Positions 25,022 through 34,445 of a DNA stretch of 64,000 bases are shown one piece after another. This DNA is from an uncultured Hungatella sp. (GTDB lineage: Bacteria; Bacillota; Clostridia; Lachnospirales; Lachnospiraceae), in contig CAJUEJ010000005.1 in assembly GCA_910585435.1 (NCBI GenBank), forward strand, positions 101,520 through 165,519, given 5' to 3'. Under the pieces are notes generated by a model that saw only the letters and a list, made by a program, of their open reading frames with translations, was not told where the DNA came from and did no database searches. How positions within the stretch are numbered: position 1 is the first letter of the stretch; every line of letters starts with the position of its first letter. The position numbers were made by a program, and so were the translations under genes.

Positions 25022-25092
25022 CCGCACCACCTCCCCTCTTTTGCAAGTGTAGGGAGGCTTACCACCTTGTAACACGGTTGTTTCCTACAGGA

Positions 25093-25121
25093 ATTATAGC
25101 ACAACCGGCATACCTGGACAA
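25093..25121 (-). promoter_or_regulatory. Promoter of the type I toxin
   Basis: Minus strand TTGTCC (25116-25121), a 17-nt spacer and TATAAT (25093-25098). The RNA would start near 25086, at the beginning of the inverted-repeat arm. Confidence 0.65.
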
Positions 25122-25167
25122 CTTATTTCTAATATTTTTGTAGTTACTTCCTTTTATTTTCCGGTAA

Positions 25168-26004
25168 CTACAGCCCCCATTCATTTTTCAGATTGTTCAG
25201 CATCTTCATTTCCTCACTTGTGTTCTTATCAGGATTGCTATCTGGATGATATGCCTTAGATAAAGTGCGGTAGAACTTCTTCAACATAGCTTTGTCAGCC
25301 TTACTATGGTTACTAGAAAAAGTACCGCAGTAACTACTACTGCCATGTCCCCAGTGGTTACTATAAAATTCTTCATAGTAACTACTGCTTTGCTCCCGGC
25401 TCCTGCGTTCATATTCTTTTCTTGCCTTAAAATTTTCCTCAATCTTTTTCAGATATTCCGGATTTCTCAATTCACCGAACACATCATAACAGCGGTCATA
25501 TTCATCTGAACCCTCATCATACTTTTCCTTAAAATCATCTATTCTTTTATTGTGCTGGTTAAGTATCTCCCTGTGCTGCTTTCTGGCTTTACATTCCTCT
25601 GTCTTTTCAAATTCTGCAATCACCTGATCTGCGATAGGCTGAAATTTTTTATAAATCATTTCTGTTAATTCTTCTTCCGTAATCCCCAGAATCTCTGCCT
25701 TACTGCCAAGGCCTCCTATGACATAATCGCCAATCCAACTGCCCCAATCAATTATACTATAATATCCAACCGTACAGATTACCGTTTGTCGTTTTTTAAC
25801 CTTCCTTTGTTCCCGATAGCTTTCATGGATGCTAATTTTAAATGCCTTCTTAACAGGTCTCTCAAAACGTTCATCACTGTAACGGTATTTATAATACGTA
25901 CGATTTTCTCCATTTATACTAAAAGAAGATTCATATACTTCAATCCTTTTCGCCTCTCCACGATTAACTTTCTTAATCTCTACTTGCTGAATTACACAAA
26001 ACAT
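25168..26004 (-). CDS. Protein with a C-terminal J-domain
   Basis: A 278-residue protein. The last 40 residues contain LKKFYRTLSKAYHPDSNPDK, with the HPD motif at 253-255 that stimulates DnaK. The middle is a charged coiled coil (about 125-205) followed by a Ser/Tyr-rich stretch. The N-terminal 100 residues are not recognised. GGTGGAGGA precedes the ATG. A DnaK co-chaperone in a phage-like element could help virion assembly or replication by recruiting the host chaperone; this is inference. Confidence 0.7.
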   Translation of the reverse strand: MFCVIQQVEIKKVNRGEAKRIEVYESSFSINGENRTYYKYRYSDERFERPVKKAFKISIHESYREQRKVKKRQTVICTVGYYSIIDWGSWIGDYVIGGLGSKAEILGITEEELTEMIYKKFQPIADQVIAEFEKTEECKARKQHREILNQHNKRIDDFKEKYDEGSDEYDRCYDVFGELRNPEYLKKIEENFKARKEYERRSREQSSSYYEEFYSNHWGHGSSSYCGTFSSNHSKADKAMLKKFYRTLSKAYHPDSNPDKNTSEEMKMLNNLKNEWGL

Positions 26005-26080
26005 ATTCCTCCACCTTATTTCGCCCTATGTCTGGCTTAGGACTGTAAATCAATCTTAAACCAGACATAAGATTTTATCA

Positions 26081-26308
26081 TTATCGATAAAGACCTAATT
26101 CTGCATTAGTCCGTCTCCCATATCTCACAGCTGCACGCTTATAGCGATTCTCAAATTCATTGTCATCCAATATTATTCCTTTGTCTAAAATCTTCTGTAA
26201 AATCTGGGTATTCCGTTCTACGCTTTCCTGTAGCTGCCTCATTTCAAAAGCCTCCTGTGCTGCCTTTGCATCAAGTGCCATCTGTAAATCAGACTGCATC
26301 CGCGACAT
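26081..26308 (-). CDS. Small coiled-coil protein (75 aa) after the tape measure gene
   Basis: Helical and charged, with QLQESVERNTQILQKILDKG and a basic C-terminal end (NRYKRAAVRYGRRTNAELG). The ribosome binding site is weak. It starts 37 nt after the tape measure gene. Role unknown. Confidence 0.4.
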   Translation of the reverse strand: MSRMQSDLQMALDAKAAQEAFEMRQLQESVERNTQILQKILDKGIILDDNEFENRYKRAAVRYGRRTNAELGLYR

Positions 26309-26344
26309 GTCAAAATTACTTCGTTCTGAAACATAGCTATCTAT

Positions 26345-29300
26345 TTAGGGTACTGTATAATCCAATTCTAGCCCATCAAATTTTGAAAGTTTGTCTGCAA
26401 TACGGCTTGATAGAACATTCATCCATTGATTGTTTTTTTCAATAGGGACTATCGCCTCCGCACCATCCTCACCAGCTATGATAGTTGTCGCACGTTTTAC
26501 AATGCCGCCTTTTGCAAGCTTGGGAATCCTAGGAAGTGAAACCGTATTAATGCTAAATCCGAATGTTTCGCCACCAATTCCCGGAACCCAGTCTGGCACA
26601 TCAAAGCTAAGTCCATTCAAAGCATTCGCAATATAATTTATTCCGCTTTCGATAGCTCCTATCATTTTATTTACAAAACCAATAATAGAACGGATAGGGC
26701 CCTTAACATAGTCCGGTAGTGCGTCCCAAATCCCCTTGAAGACACCTTGAATGCCTTGCCAGGCTTTTTCCCAATCACCTTTGAAAGCTCCACTAATAAA
26801 ATTTATAACGCCTCTTGCCGCCGTTATAAAACCATTGAATCCGTCTGCTACTTGTTTAAACGAATCCAGAAAACGGTTTACAAAAGCCTCTAAAACCGGA
26901 GCCACGACAGGCATAATATTTTCTGCAATCCAATTAATCGCGGGTTTAAAAATATTCTCTAATACAGTCTTTATCAAGTCAGCCATGTCACCGAAATATC
27001 CAATAAAATTATCGATAAGCGGATGGATACTTCCTTCATAAACTTCAGAAAACTTTTCAGCTATCCGATCTAATGTTGGTGCCATGTATGTGTTGTAACA
27101 ATCCAATAATGTTTCAACAATTTCGCTAATTCCAGAAGTAAACGAATCGATCAAGGGTTTAACATGTTCATCATAAACCGATTGAACTTTTTCCCACAGA
27201 ACTGTAAAGGAATCAGCGATGGTTCCAATTATTTCTGATATTGGCGATAAGGTGTTTTGCAATGCTTCTCTGAATCCGTCAGCATTTTCAGTGATAGGAG
27301 CAAGAAAAAAGTTTAAAACATCACGTCCCAGCTTTGCCGCTAATTCCGAGACATTTATAAACGTTTCAGAAAAAAGTTGAATGATACTTGCTGTAAGTTC
27401 CTTGGCTTCATCTGAACGAAATACCGAAAAGATATTTGCTAAAGCAAGCATAAACTTTGCTTTAATGGTATCTGTCTGGGCTGTAATATCAAACATGTTA
27501 ATTAACCACTGCCCAATTCTCTCCTTAGCTTCATCCAGATAAAGAGATACTCCGCCCAGAATATTGTCAACAATACTGGCTCCAATCGAAAGGAAACTTC
27601 CCACTTTTATGCCGGCGTTATACGTCAGCGTGTCTATCATCTCATTGAAAGATGATACAACTTTTCCATCCGTAAATATTTCAATCAGATTATCCTTTAT
27701 GCTGCCAAGACTGTCCGTTATAGAGCTAAATACGGAGGTATCGCCAAGGCCGATTTTGAACCCTTTAAGAAAAAGGTCTTTTAACTGTATGAATCTTTTC
27801 TTGATACCGTCCAATATTGGGCTTATCTTGTCTTCTGCTGTTATTGTTAAGTCATATTTTTGGGGCAAAGCCATGTCAGGTATAGAAATACCACCGCCGC
27901 CTGCTCCACCGCCTCCTGTATCTCCTGAATCATTGCTTGACATGGAATTGACCTCGTGCCAGGCGGCAATGTACTTATTTAACTCCTTACCGCTTTTCTT
28001 AGTAGCACCGCCAATATCAGAGATTCCCCCAGCTGCCGATTCCGCATTATCCGCTAAGGCTCCGGTAGCCGTCGCAATTTCCGACATCCCAGCACCGGTT
28101 CCGGAAGTGGCTTTCTGAAATCCGAACAGCTTTCCAAGGAAATTAGAAAGCACAGTGGCAAGCTGAACAATCTTTCCAATAACTGTATTTATAATTTTTA
28201 TTACGGGCAAAAAAGCAGCCATCAAGACACCGCCAACTACACCAGCAAGCTGCCTGAACTGCTCGGAAAGGATGCGAATCTGATTCGCCCAGGAACCTCC
28301 AGCTGTCCTGGCAAAATCCCCCATAATATGTGATGTCGCACTCATGATATAGTTGTATCGAAGCTGTACTTTTTCGGCCTGAGTCATATTCCGGATACTT
28401 TTATTAATTCCGTTTGCATAAGCAAATTGCTGAAGGTTTGCTTCGGTCAAAACGACGGAAAAACGTTTTAGCGCTTCTGTTTCTCCGGTAAACGTAGATG
28501 TCAAAGCGTTTCGTGCAACATCCTGGCTGACGTTCCAGAATGATGCCATATCCGCTGACAACTTTGTAAGTTCAATAGCCATGTCGGTTGCCTGTTCTGG
28601 GATTATGCCAAGACTTTTTCCCATAGCAGCGAAAGTTCCTGCTGTTCGCTTTGCTGCCACTTCACTCATACCAAATGAACTGATTGAAGTCTTGGCGAAT
28701 TCTTCCAACTTACCAATCAAGGGGCCGAAACCAACTTCTGCGACATTCTGGGTTTCAACTAAGTCACTAGCCGCCGTTATAGATGCCTTTATCCCACGTA
28801 CAAAGGAATATAACCCACCAGTAATGCCAAGTACAGAAAAGATTTGTTTAGTAAATCCTCCCAGACCACTTGCAGCACCTTTTGTTCCTGCCCTTAATCC
28901 TCCCATGGAAGATGATAGTCCAGTTATTTTCCTTTGAAGACTTTGCGCTGCTGAACCGGCCCTCCCTCCGGCAGCTGTTAATTGTGCCAGGGCTTGAACT
29001 GCTTTAATGGTTCCACTGTTAATGGCAGGTATCTTTTCCATAGCAGCCATAAAGCCTTCGACACCTTTCGTGATTTCAGGGAGCGATACTGCAGCAACCT
29101 GCGCCTTTTTGCCAGAACTGGCAATACCTGATAAGGCAGAAACCAGGGCAACGGTACCAGGTTGAACCGTTGGGGCTGAAGCCATAACTGATATAAACTC
29201 TTTTATTTTATTTCCAATATCAGAAAGTCCAGCCGTTACAAGAGGAATATTGCCGGCAGAGGATGTCAACTGTGCGATAGAAGTAAATATCTTTCCTACA

Positions 29301-29902
29301 GCAGCAGGAATCTTATTTGAACCCGAAATAGTTGCAGAAAAATTCCGGAATGCTTCTCCCAAATTTGTAAGTACAGAAGTATCAACTCCGTTAAGAGACT
29401 GCAAGCCGGCCGCCATCTGATTCAGGTTTATTGTTTCCAGCTTTTGGAACGCTGTTACAACACGATTAATTTCTTTTGGACTGATTGAAGCAAATCCCGG
29501 AACTGCTTCTGAAAAACGTTGTATTCCGGATGCAAGACTTTCCATTCCGGAAAAGTCTCCATTTATTTTCAGCAACTTAGAGAAATCAAATTTTGATAGT
29601 GCTTCAAGATTTTTTATAGCTGGCCCAATCTGTTTCCCGATTCCAGAAAATGATTTAATTGAATCGCTAAAATTTTTCAACGTTACAGAAAAATCACTTA
29701 GCTTTCCTGTATCAAGACCCCGGACTGCTGCAGAGAATTGTTTCAGTTGTCCAGTCAATCCGCCCAGCCTTATATTTTGTAATCCGGCTGTTCGGTTTTG
29801 AAGCTTTTTCAAAGAATTAGCGAGCTTATCTATTGCTTCTTCCGCTCCATGTGTTGATGATTCAATTTCCAAGCTTAAAGTGTCGATTACATTTTCTGCC
29901 AT
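26345..29902 (-). CDS. Phage tail tape measure protein
   Basis: A protein of about 1185 residues. The N-terminal third is a long series of amphipathic helices built on IxxLxxLxxF-type repeats. The core at about 380-600 (VAEVGFGPLIGKLEEFAKTS, then EVAAKRTAGTFAAMGKSLG and GGSWANQIRILSEQFRQLAG) is the conserved tape-measure domain. A Gly-rich linker and further helical repeats follow. Tape measures fix tail length in siphophages; by the usual rule of about 0.15 nm per residue the tail would be near 180 nm. ATG 29902 has GGAGGTG 6 nt upstream; the longer frame opens at TTG. Confidence 0.88.
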   Translation of the reverse strand: MAENVIDTLSLEIESSTHGAEEAIDKLANSLKKLQNRTAGLQNIRLGGLTGQLKQFSAAVRGLDTGKLSDFSVTLKNFSDSIKSFSGIGKQIGPAIKNLEALSKFDFSKLLKINGDFSGMESLASGIQRFSEAVPGFASISPKEINRVVTAFQKLETINLNQMAAGLQSLNGVDTSVLTNLGEAFRNFSATISGSNKIPAAVGKIFTSIAQLTSSAGNIPLVTAGLSDIGNKIKEFISVMASAPTVQPGTVALVSALSGIASSGKKAQVAAVSLPEITKGVEGFMAAMEKIPAINSGTIKAVQALAQLTAAGGRAGSAAQSLQRKITGLSSSMGGLRAGTKGAASGLGGFTKQIFSVLGITGGLYSFVRGIKASITAASDLVETQNVAEVGFGPLIGKLEEFAKTSISSFGMSEVAAKRTAGTFAAMGKSLGIIPEQATDMAIELTKLSADMASFWNVSQDVARNALTSTFTGETEALKRFSVVLTEANLQQFAYANGINKSIRNMTQAEKVQLRYNYIMSATSHIMGDFARTAGGSWANQIRILSEQFRQLAGVVGGVLMAAFLPVIKIINTVIGKIVQLATVLSNFLGKLFGFQKATSGTGAGMSEIATATGALADNAESAAGGISDIGGATKKSGKELNKYIAAWHEVNSMSSNDSGDTGGGGAGGGGISIPDMALPQKYDLTITAEDKISPILDGIKKRFIQLKDLFLKGFKIGLGDTSVFSSITDSLGSIKDNLIEIFTDGKVVSSFNEMIDTLTYNAGIKVGSFLSIGASIVDNILGGVSLYLDEAKERIGQWLINMFDITAQTDTIKAKFMLALANIFSVFRSDEAKELTASIIQLFSETFINVSELAAKLGRDVLNFFLAPITENADGFREALQNTLSPISEIIGTIADSFTVLWEKVQSVYDEHVKPLIDSFTSGISEIVETLLDCYNTYMAPTLDRIAEKFSEVYEGSIHPLIDNFIGYFGDMADLIKTVLENIFKPAINWIAENIMPVVAPVLEAFVNRFLDSFKQVADGFNGFITAARGVINFISGAFKGDWEKAWQGIQGVFKGIWDALPDYVKGPIRSIIGFVNKMIGAIESGINYIANALNGLSFDVPDWVPGIGGETFGFSINTVSLPRIPKLAKGGIVKRATTIIAGEDGAEAIVPIEKNNQWMNVLSSRIADKLSKFDGLELDYTVP

Positions 29903-29924
29903 AAATTCCACCTCCAATCTTTTT

Positions 29925-29955
29925 AAGGTTAGCGGCTCTGCATTTGTCTACAGAG
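29925..29955. other. Hairpin between the chaperone-like and tape measure genes
   Basis: GGCTCTG and CAGAGCC arms around a 10-nt loop. On the minus strand an AAAAAAC heptamer, the classic -1 slippery form, lies just before it. However, the chaperone frame stops (TAG) before the heptamer, so a G/GT-type frameshift is not supported. Confidence 0.4.
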
Positions 29956-29970
29956 CCGGTTTTTTGTTTT

Positions 29971-30477
29971 CTATTTTTCTATTTCTTTTGTTATAATTTG
30001 AGGACTTTCTCCTTCAAGAAGTCCATCGAGGCCAATTACTTTCAGAAAACCGTCTTCTTGCATTCGCGCCATGCATAAGCCCATAATAGTTGCAAAATTC
30101 TTTTTTCCTTTTTTATTTTCAGAAATATATTGCATTATCAAGCGCTTTGCTGTTTCTTTATCAGGGACCGTTTTATCTCCATTCATTCCATGATGTTCTA
30201 TTAAAGCAGCATAAAATAATGTCAAAGTAATTTTCGGAATGTTTGCGAGCTGCATTATCATCGATTTCATGTCATTATTACTTTCCGCCTCACCGACATC
30301 GCCAAAAAATTCCGTGAGAACTTTCAAACACTCCGTGTCAAAAAGTGCCTCCTGGCCATATTCCAATATGTAGTCCTTTTCACCAATCTTTAAAACTTTA
30401 CCACCCATTTTTTGATTTTTCCTTTTACTCACATCTTTTTTATTTATTTCATCATTTTTTCTATTATCGTAATCCAT
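29971..30477 (-). CDS. Putative tail assembly chaperone
   Basis: A 168-residue protein placed directly before the tape measure gene, the canonical place for a tail assembly chaperone. The sequence has a small beta opening (GGKVLKIGEKDYILEYGQEAL) and a helical rest (MKSMIMQLANIPKITLTLFYAALIEHHG) that fits gpG-like chaperones. ATG 30477 has AGGAGG 9 nt upstream. The call rests on position and shape, not a strong motif. Confidence 0.55.
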   Translation of the reverse strand: MDYDNRKNDEINKKDVSKRKNQKMGGKVLKIGEKDYILEYGQEALFDTECLKVLTEFFGDVGEAESNNDMKSMIMQLANIPKITLTLFYAALIEHHGMNGDKTVPDKETAKRLIMQYISENKKGKKNFATIMGLCMARMQEDGFLKVIGLDGLLEGESPQIITKEIEK

Positions 30478-30497
30478 TAATCAATACCTCCTTTTTT

Positions 30498-32690
30498 CTA
30501 TTCTGAAATTGCTGGCCCACACGACCATATGCCCTCATCATCTTCCGGGCAAGTACCGCCGCCATCGTCTCCATCACAACTGCATACAGAACCGCCATGC
30601 AATTCCTTTATTTTTGCTAATATATCAGTGTCATTAACAATCAGCTTTCCATTTACATGAACCTCTTTATAATCGTTAACAGCAAATATTGCACTCCCAT
30701 TGTCAGCCTTTCCATACCCGGCCCATAAATAAAGTTCTTTTCCAGAAGCATCATAAGCCATGCCAGTAACTTCATTATCGGATTGTAATATGTGTCGCTC
30801 ATATTCATCATCAACATGAAAATGTCCAAGTTGTATGTATCCGGGCCGTGCCTTAAATCTTATAGTATCTCCACCATCAATGGATGTTCCTTTTATTGTT
30901 CCACCGGTAATATTGCTACCAGATATATCACCTGAAAATGTTCCGTTTGTGGCCTTGATATTATTGCAGCTTAACGTCCCATCCTTTGTCATGGATGAAT
31001 TTGTGGCCTGCCAGGAAAAATGGTTTCCGGATATATTCGTGTTTCCACTAGAATCAACCGTAAATGTATTGTTAATATTAATACTTCCACCAGTAACCTT
31101 TCCAGAGAACTCTGCATTACCATTTCCGTCCAGTTTAAAATTTGTAGAATTAACAATTAATCGGTTTGCAGATAAGGTTATTTTTCCGGCCTCCTGCGAT
31201 ATTTCAGAGGATACTGTTCCCTTTGTTACCTTTGTCTTAATTGCTTCATCTGTAAGTTCAAACCTGGCATTCGTATCTTTCTTAAAGTTTGTCACTTCAA
31301 GACTTATTCTATCTGCTTCAACTTTCAGAGAAGCTTCGGCTTCTTTCGCTCTTTTTACTTCTGCCGTAATAGCTTTTGTCGTTATTTCAAAATGCGCCTC
31401 TTCCTGGGCCTTTAAATCCTCCAAACGGACAGATACTTCCTCAACATTTTTGATAATTACAGCAGTTTTCCCTTCAAGCTGAATTATCTGTTTATTGATT
31501 CCGAATACTTCTTCTCTTTTGGGAGAACCAGTGGATTCAATACTGTCTCTCATGGATTGGCATCCACTTGTAACCCGCTTCATTACAAAAGTTTCTACAA
31601 TATCGTCTCTGGTAATAATCCGCATTCCGTCGCCAACTTCAACCCATGGCATACCATTACAATCTAAATTGGACGGACGATAAACCCTTCCAGAAATATA
31701 ATCCAATATATTAGTAGCTATTGTGAGTAATTCAACAGCCGATTTTCCATAGACAAGGAAATTTCCCTCTACCACATATGGGTTGTCACCATCACCCACA
31801 TTCGCTCCTATATCGCCTTCTTCCTGCCTGACAGTTACACCGCTGATTCCATCTACAACATAGTCCTCATAAGTAAGACTTTTATATGTACTAACAGTTT
31901 CAAACGGATTCCCATCTGCGCCGAATTCTGACGGATACAGGTCTTCCGAGGGGAATAAATCTTCTGACGGATATAAACCGGTTTGCTGCAAATGGACATA
32001 TGTCAACTGGCCCGTTTTATCTACATGTCCAAAAACTCCATTAATCTGGCATATTGCCTTAAGGACATCACGTCCGGAAATCTGCTGTGGCTCTATCGTT
32101 TTCGTAATCTGCAAAGTATCAAAAAGAAGGTCTTGCTGCTTCTGCTGGATCCCGACATAACTACATAAAGAATTCCGGAATGTCTTTAAGGACATAGGAA
32201 AATTCAAATCATTGTACCAGACAGCCACATCCATATCAAACCAGCGCATACGGTCATACGCTGTAATCTTGCGCTTTCTCCGATCTGCCTGCCGCACAAA
32301 CGATTCTACTGTATAAATCCCCATAGCCATTTCATAGCCACCAATTTCCACGGTCAAGGTAAACTCTCTTCCGGTTACGTCCTGCGGTACATCTGCTACA
32401 ATAATTTCAAAAATAGCAGATTCACAGGAACCGAATTCCAGGTCTTCTGATTCCGATAAAGATTCCGTAATTGTAAGGGACTCTGTTTCAATCCTGTCAT
32501 TCTCAATCACAAGCCATGGTTGGCCTTCATGTTCTGTAGGGAATAAGTCTTCTGCCGGCCACAATGTTTCATATGGATACAGGGGTTCGATTTTATCATC
32601 CCAAAAAGTCAGTTTAAACTTTTTTTGTGTTAGTTGTTTAGTGTTATCATCTCTAAACAGCTTTTTTATTTCTTCCGGTATTTCAAGCAA
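30498..32690 (-). CDS. Tail-tip/baseplate-like protein with Cys-rich end
   Basis: A 730-residue protein. Residues about 60-390 look like a phage tail protein (Tal/gp27-like hub), with ITAYDRMRWFDMDVAV and VEVGDGMRIITRDDIVETF. A long coiled coil covers about 400-490. A beta-helix-like, Gly/Asn/Ser-rich region follows (NNTFTVDSSGNTNISGNHF). The end is acidic with clustered cysteines (CSCDGDDGGGTCPED). The start is TTG 32690 after GGGAGG. It precedes the chaperone and tape measure genes, whereas phages usually place it after them. Confidence 0.7.
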   Translation of the reverse strand: MLEIPEEIKKLFRDDNTKQLTQKKFKLTFWDDKIEPLYPYETLWPAEDLFPTEHEGQPWLVIENDRIETESLTITESLSESEDLEFGSCESAIFEIIVADVPQDVTGREFTLTVEIGGYEMAMGIYTVESFVRQADRRKRKITAYDRMRWFDMDVAVWYNDLNFPMSLKTFRNSLCSYVGIQQKQQDLLFDTLQITKTIEPQQISGRDVLKAICQINGVFGHVDKTGQLTYVHLQQTGLYPSEDLFPSEDLYPSEFGADGNPFETVSTYKSLTYEDYVVDGISGVTVRQEEGDIGANVGDGDNPYVVEGNFLVYGKSAVELLTIATNILDYISGRVYRPSNLDCNGMPWVEVGDGMRIITRDDIVETFVMKRVTSGCQSMRDSIESTGSPKREEVFGINKQIIQLEGKTAVIIKNVEEVSVRLEDLKAQEEAHFEITTKAITAEVKRAKEAEASLKVEADRISLEVTNFKKDTNARFELTDEAIKTKVTKGTVSSEISQEAGKITLSANRLIVNSTNFKLDGNGNAEFSGKVTGGSININNTFTVDSSGNTNISGNHFSWQATNSSMTKDGTLSCNNIKATNGTFSGDISGSNITGGTIKGTSIDGGDTIRFKARPGYIQLGHFHVDDEYERHILQSDNEVTGMAYDASGKELYLWAGYGKADNGSAIFAVNDYKEVHVNGKLIVNDTDILAKIKELHGGSVCSCDGDDGGGTCPEDDEGIWSCGPAISE

Positions 32691-32801
32691 CTACACCACC
32701 TCCCAGATTCATTTATTTGCCCGTTAAGCGGCCTCAAATGGATAAGGCATACTCTTTTCCATAAAATCATCTGAAGCCGCCTACAGGCTTTTAAAGCACA
32801 A

Positions 32802-33809
32802 TCAAAATTGATTTAAAATATCCATATTTACTGTACCACGCCGGTCAGCATACTCCTTTGCCTGCTCCAATGATGAAGACTCCTCTATAATACTTTCAGA
32901 TTCTTTTGCACTATTAATTTCAGGCTGACTTTTTGCACCTGCATAATTTAGCAGAAAATATTTTTTAAATGCTTCTTTATGCTCATAATCATCAGGCATG
33001 GAATCCAGACGCGAAACGATATCTGGTATTTCTTCGCGAACTTTGTCCGCACCTTTTGTATTTATGTCTCCCCAGCGGTCAATAAGTGGGTCGAGTTTTT
33101 TCGCAATGTCTTCTGCCTCTTTTTCTGATAAAACATAGCTTATTGGAGCTTTTGCCTTCTCAAATAATTTCTTCACATAATCCAAATCATTACTTCGAGG
33201 CTCAACAGAAGCCATTGCCAACTCCGGCAACGAATATTCTCCCATGTCAACCCCATTAATTATTTTATGCTCAATCAAATCTCGCCCAGGGAACCCTTCA
33301 TTTCCACCTTTCCCAGCGTATGAATAAATTCGCGATTCAATTATGCTTTGCGCTGTATCAAGAGTACTAAGCAATTCATCAATATTAATGCACTTCGTGC
33401 TAAATCCGTTATCCTTTGCAATCGATAAAAACACTTTCTTACCCAGATATGAATTGTTGATTTCCGGCTCAATGACTTTTAATTCTTGAAGACTAAGACG
33501 AATACCAAACTCTCTAATACAGCGTAAAACTTCTAAGACTCCCGGTTCAACTGGTTTAATCATCCATGCTTTGAGCTCATCTCTAAGTTCCTGAAAGATT
33601 TCGTTTACTCTTCTTACAGTAATGTCTGTTTCAGAACGGAAGCTTCCTGCGTAAGATACCCATCTTCCCAGAACAAACTCGCTTTGGAACGATTCTGGCG
33701 ATAGCCGTTTCCGTGCTTCCGTTTCTTCTTTTCTATATTTCTCAAAAATTCTATCCGCATTTCTTCTATACTTTTTTTCAATTTCCAAAACCTTTTCAAA
33801 TCTATCCAT
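32802..33809 (-). CDS. Hypothetical structural-block protein (335 aa)
   Basis: A largely helical protein with charged ends and no signal peptide. Its position upstream of the tail-tip gene suggests a structural or assembly role, but I recognise no family. AAGGAGA precedes the ATG. Possible capsid or scaffold function cannot be judged from sequence alone. Confidence 0.5.
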   Translation of the reverse strand: MDRFEKVLEIEKKYRRNADRIFEKYRKEETEARKRLSPESFQSEFVLGRWVSYAGSFRSETDITVRRVNEIFQELRDELKAWMIKPVEPGVLEVLRCIREFGIRLSLQELKVIEPEINNSYLGKKVFLSIAKDNGFSTKCINIDELLSTLDTAQSIIESRIYSYAGKGGNEGFPGRDLIEHKIINGVDMGEYSLPELAMASVEPRSNDLDYVKKLFEKAKAPISYVLSEKEAEDIAKKLDPLIDRWGDINTKGADKVREEIPDIVSRLDSMPDDYEHKEAFKKYFLLNYAGAKSQPEINSAKESESIIEESSSLEQAKEYADRRGTVNMDILNQF

Positions 33810-33825
33810 CCTATTAGTCTCCTTT

Positions 33826-34068
33826 TTAATAATTTTCTAAAACTGATTGGATTTGCAACTCTTCATCAGTCAATTCCCTTGGCTTCTCTTCGCCCTTTGG
33901 TGGAATATAGCCAGATGGCCCAAAACCGTTTAAAATCTCAGTTCTCCGCTTTTCTTCAGATGCTCTTTTTTGTGCATGTTCGTAAAGCGACGCATATACT
34001 GGATTTGTCTTCATCATTTCCTGATGTTTCTTTTCGCCTTCTGCGGCTTTTCTTTCTATCGCATTCAT
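33826..34068 (-). CDS. Hypothetical charged protein (80 aa)
   Basis: ATG 34068 has AAAGGAGA 6 nt upstream. The sequence is Lys/Glu-rich with a GFGPSGYIPPKGEEKP linker and an acidic end (DEELQIQSVLENY). No family recognised. It is 16 nt upstream of the 335-aa gene and probably co-translated. Confidence 0.5.
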   Translation of the reverse strand: MNAIERKAAEGEKKHQEMMKTNPVYASLYEHAQKRASEEKRRTEILNGFGPSGYIPPKGEEKPRELTDEELQIQSVLENY

Positions 34069-34232
34069 CAAAATTCTCCTTTCTTTCTCAACATATTTTC
34101 CGACTTCACAATCCGTTCTCGTTTTATCGGTCAATGGAAGTTCCGTTGTTTTGTTTTCCCCAAATGCCTGGGGAAGCCTTATAATAATTCCTGCGTCTGT
34201 CACATCAAGGATTTTAAATGCCTAGATACCGT

Positions 34233-34325
34233 TCATTTTCCGACAATGCTTGCTGGACTGTTCTGAACTATGTTTAACTTCCAATTTCTCACCTTATAAG
34301 GCGAGGATATTTTTACATTGCTCAT
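34233..34325 (-). CDS. Possible 30-aa peptide
   Basis: An AAGGAG site stands about 10 nt before the ATG at 34325. The product begins MSNVKISSPYKVRNWKLNIV. It fills a gap between the resolvase and the 80-aa gene. Support is limited to the ribosome binding site. Confidence 0.3.
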   Translation of the reverse strand: MSNVKISSPYKVRNWKLNIVQNSPASIVGK

Positions 34326-34445
34326 AATAAATCGTCTCCTTTTTTATTCTTTTTTCTATTTGAGATTTTTTTCTTTCCAAAAGTTTTCGAGCAGGTAACC
34401 TCGGCCCAAAATTGGACTCGGCTAGACCCCTGCCCGGGGCATTTG

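Larger units (their letters stand above)
24842..25088. repeat. Inverted repeat marking the 5' ends of the two convergent RNAs
   Basis: Plus-strand 24842-24880 (TAGGAAAACAACCG ... GCCTCCGCTA) matches the reverse complement of 25049-25088 (TAGGAAACAACCG ... GCCTCCCTA) with only a few differences. Both arms also read as a CAA(A/G)GTGGT stretch in the middle. The toxin gene lies between the arms. Confidence 0.75.

Noticed and set aside
24842..25088. Small MITE-like transposable element
   Set aside because: The inverted repeats coincide with the two predicted RNA starts and there is no target-site duplication, so the toxin-antitoxin explanation fits better.
29940..29985. Programmed -1 frameshift between the tail chaperone-like gene and a GT extension
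   Set aside because: An AAAAAAC heptamer and hairpin exist, but the zero frame stops before the heptamer and the -1 frame closes after about eight codons.
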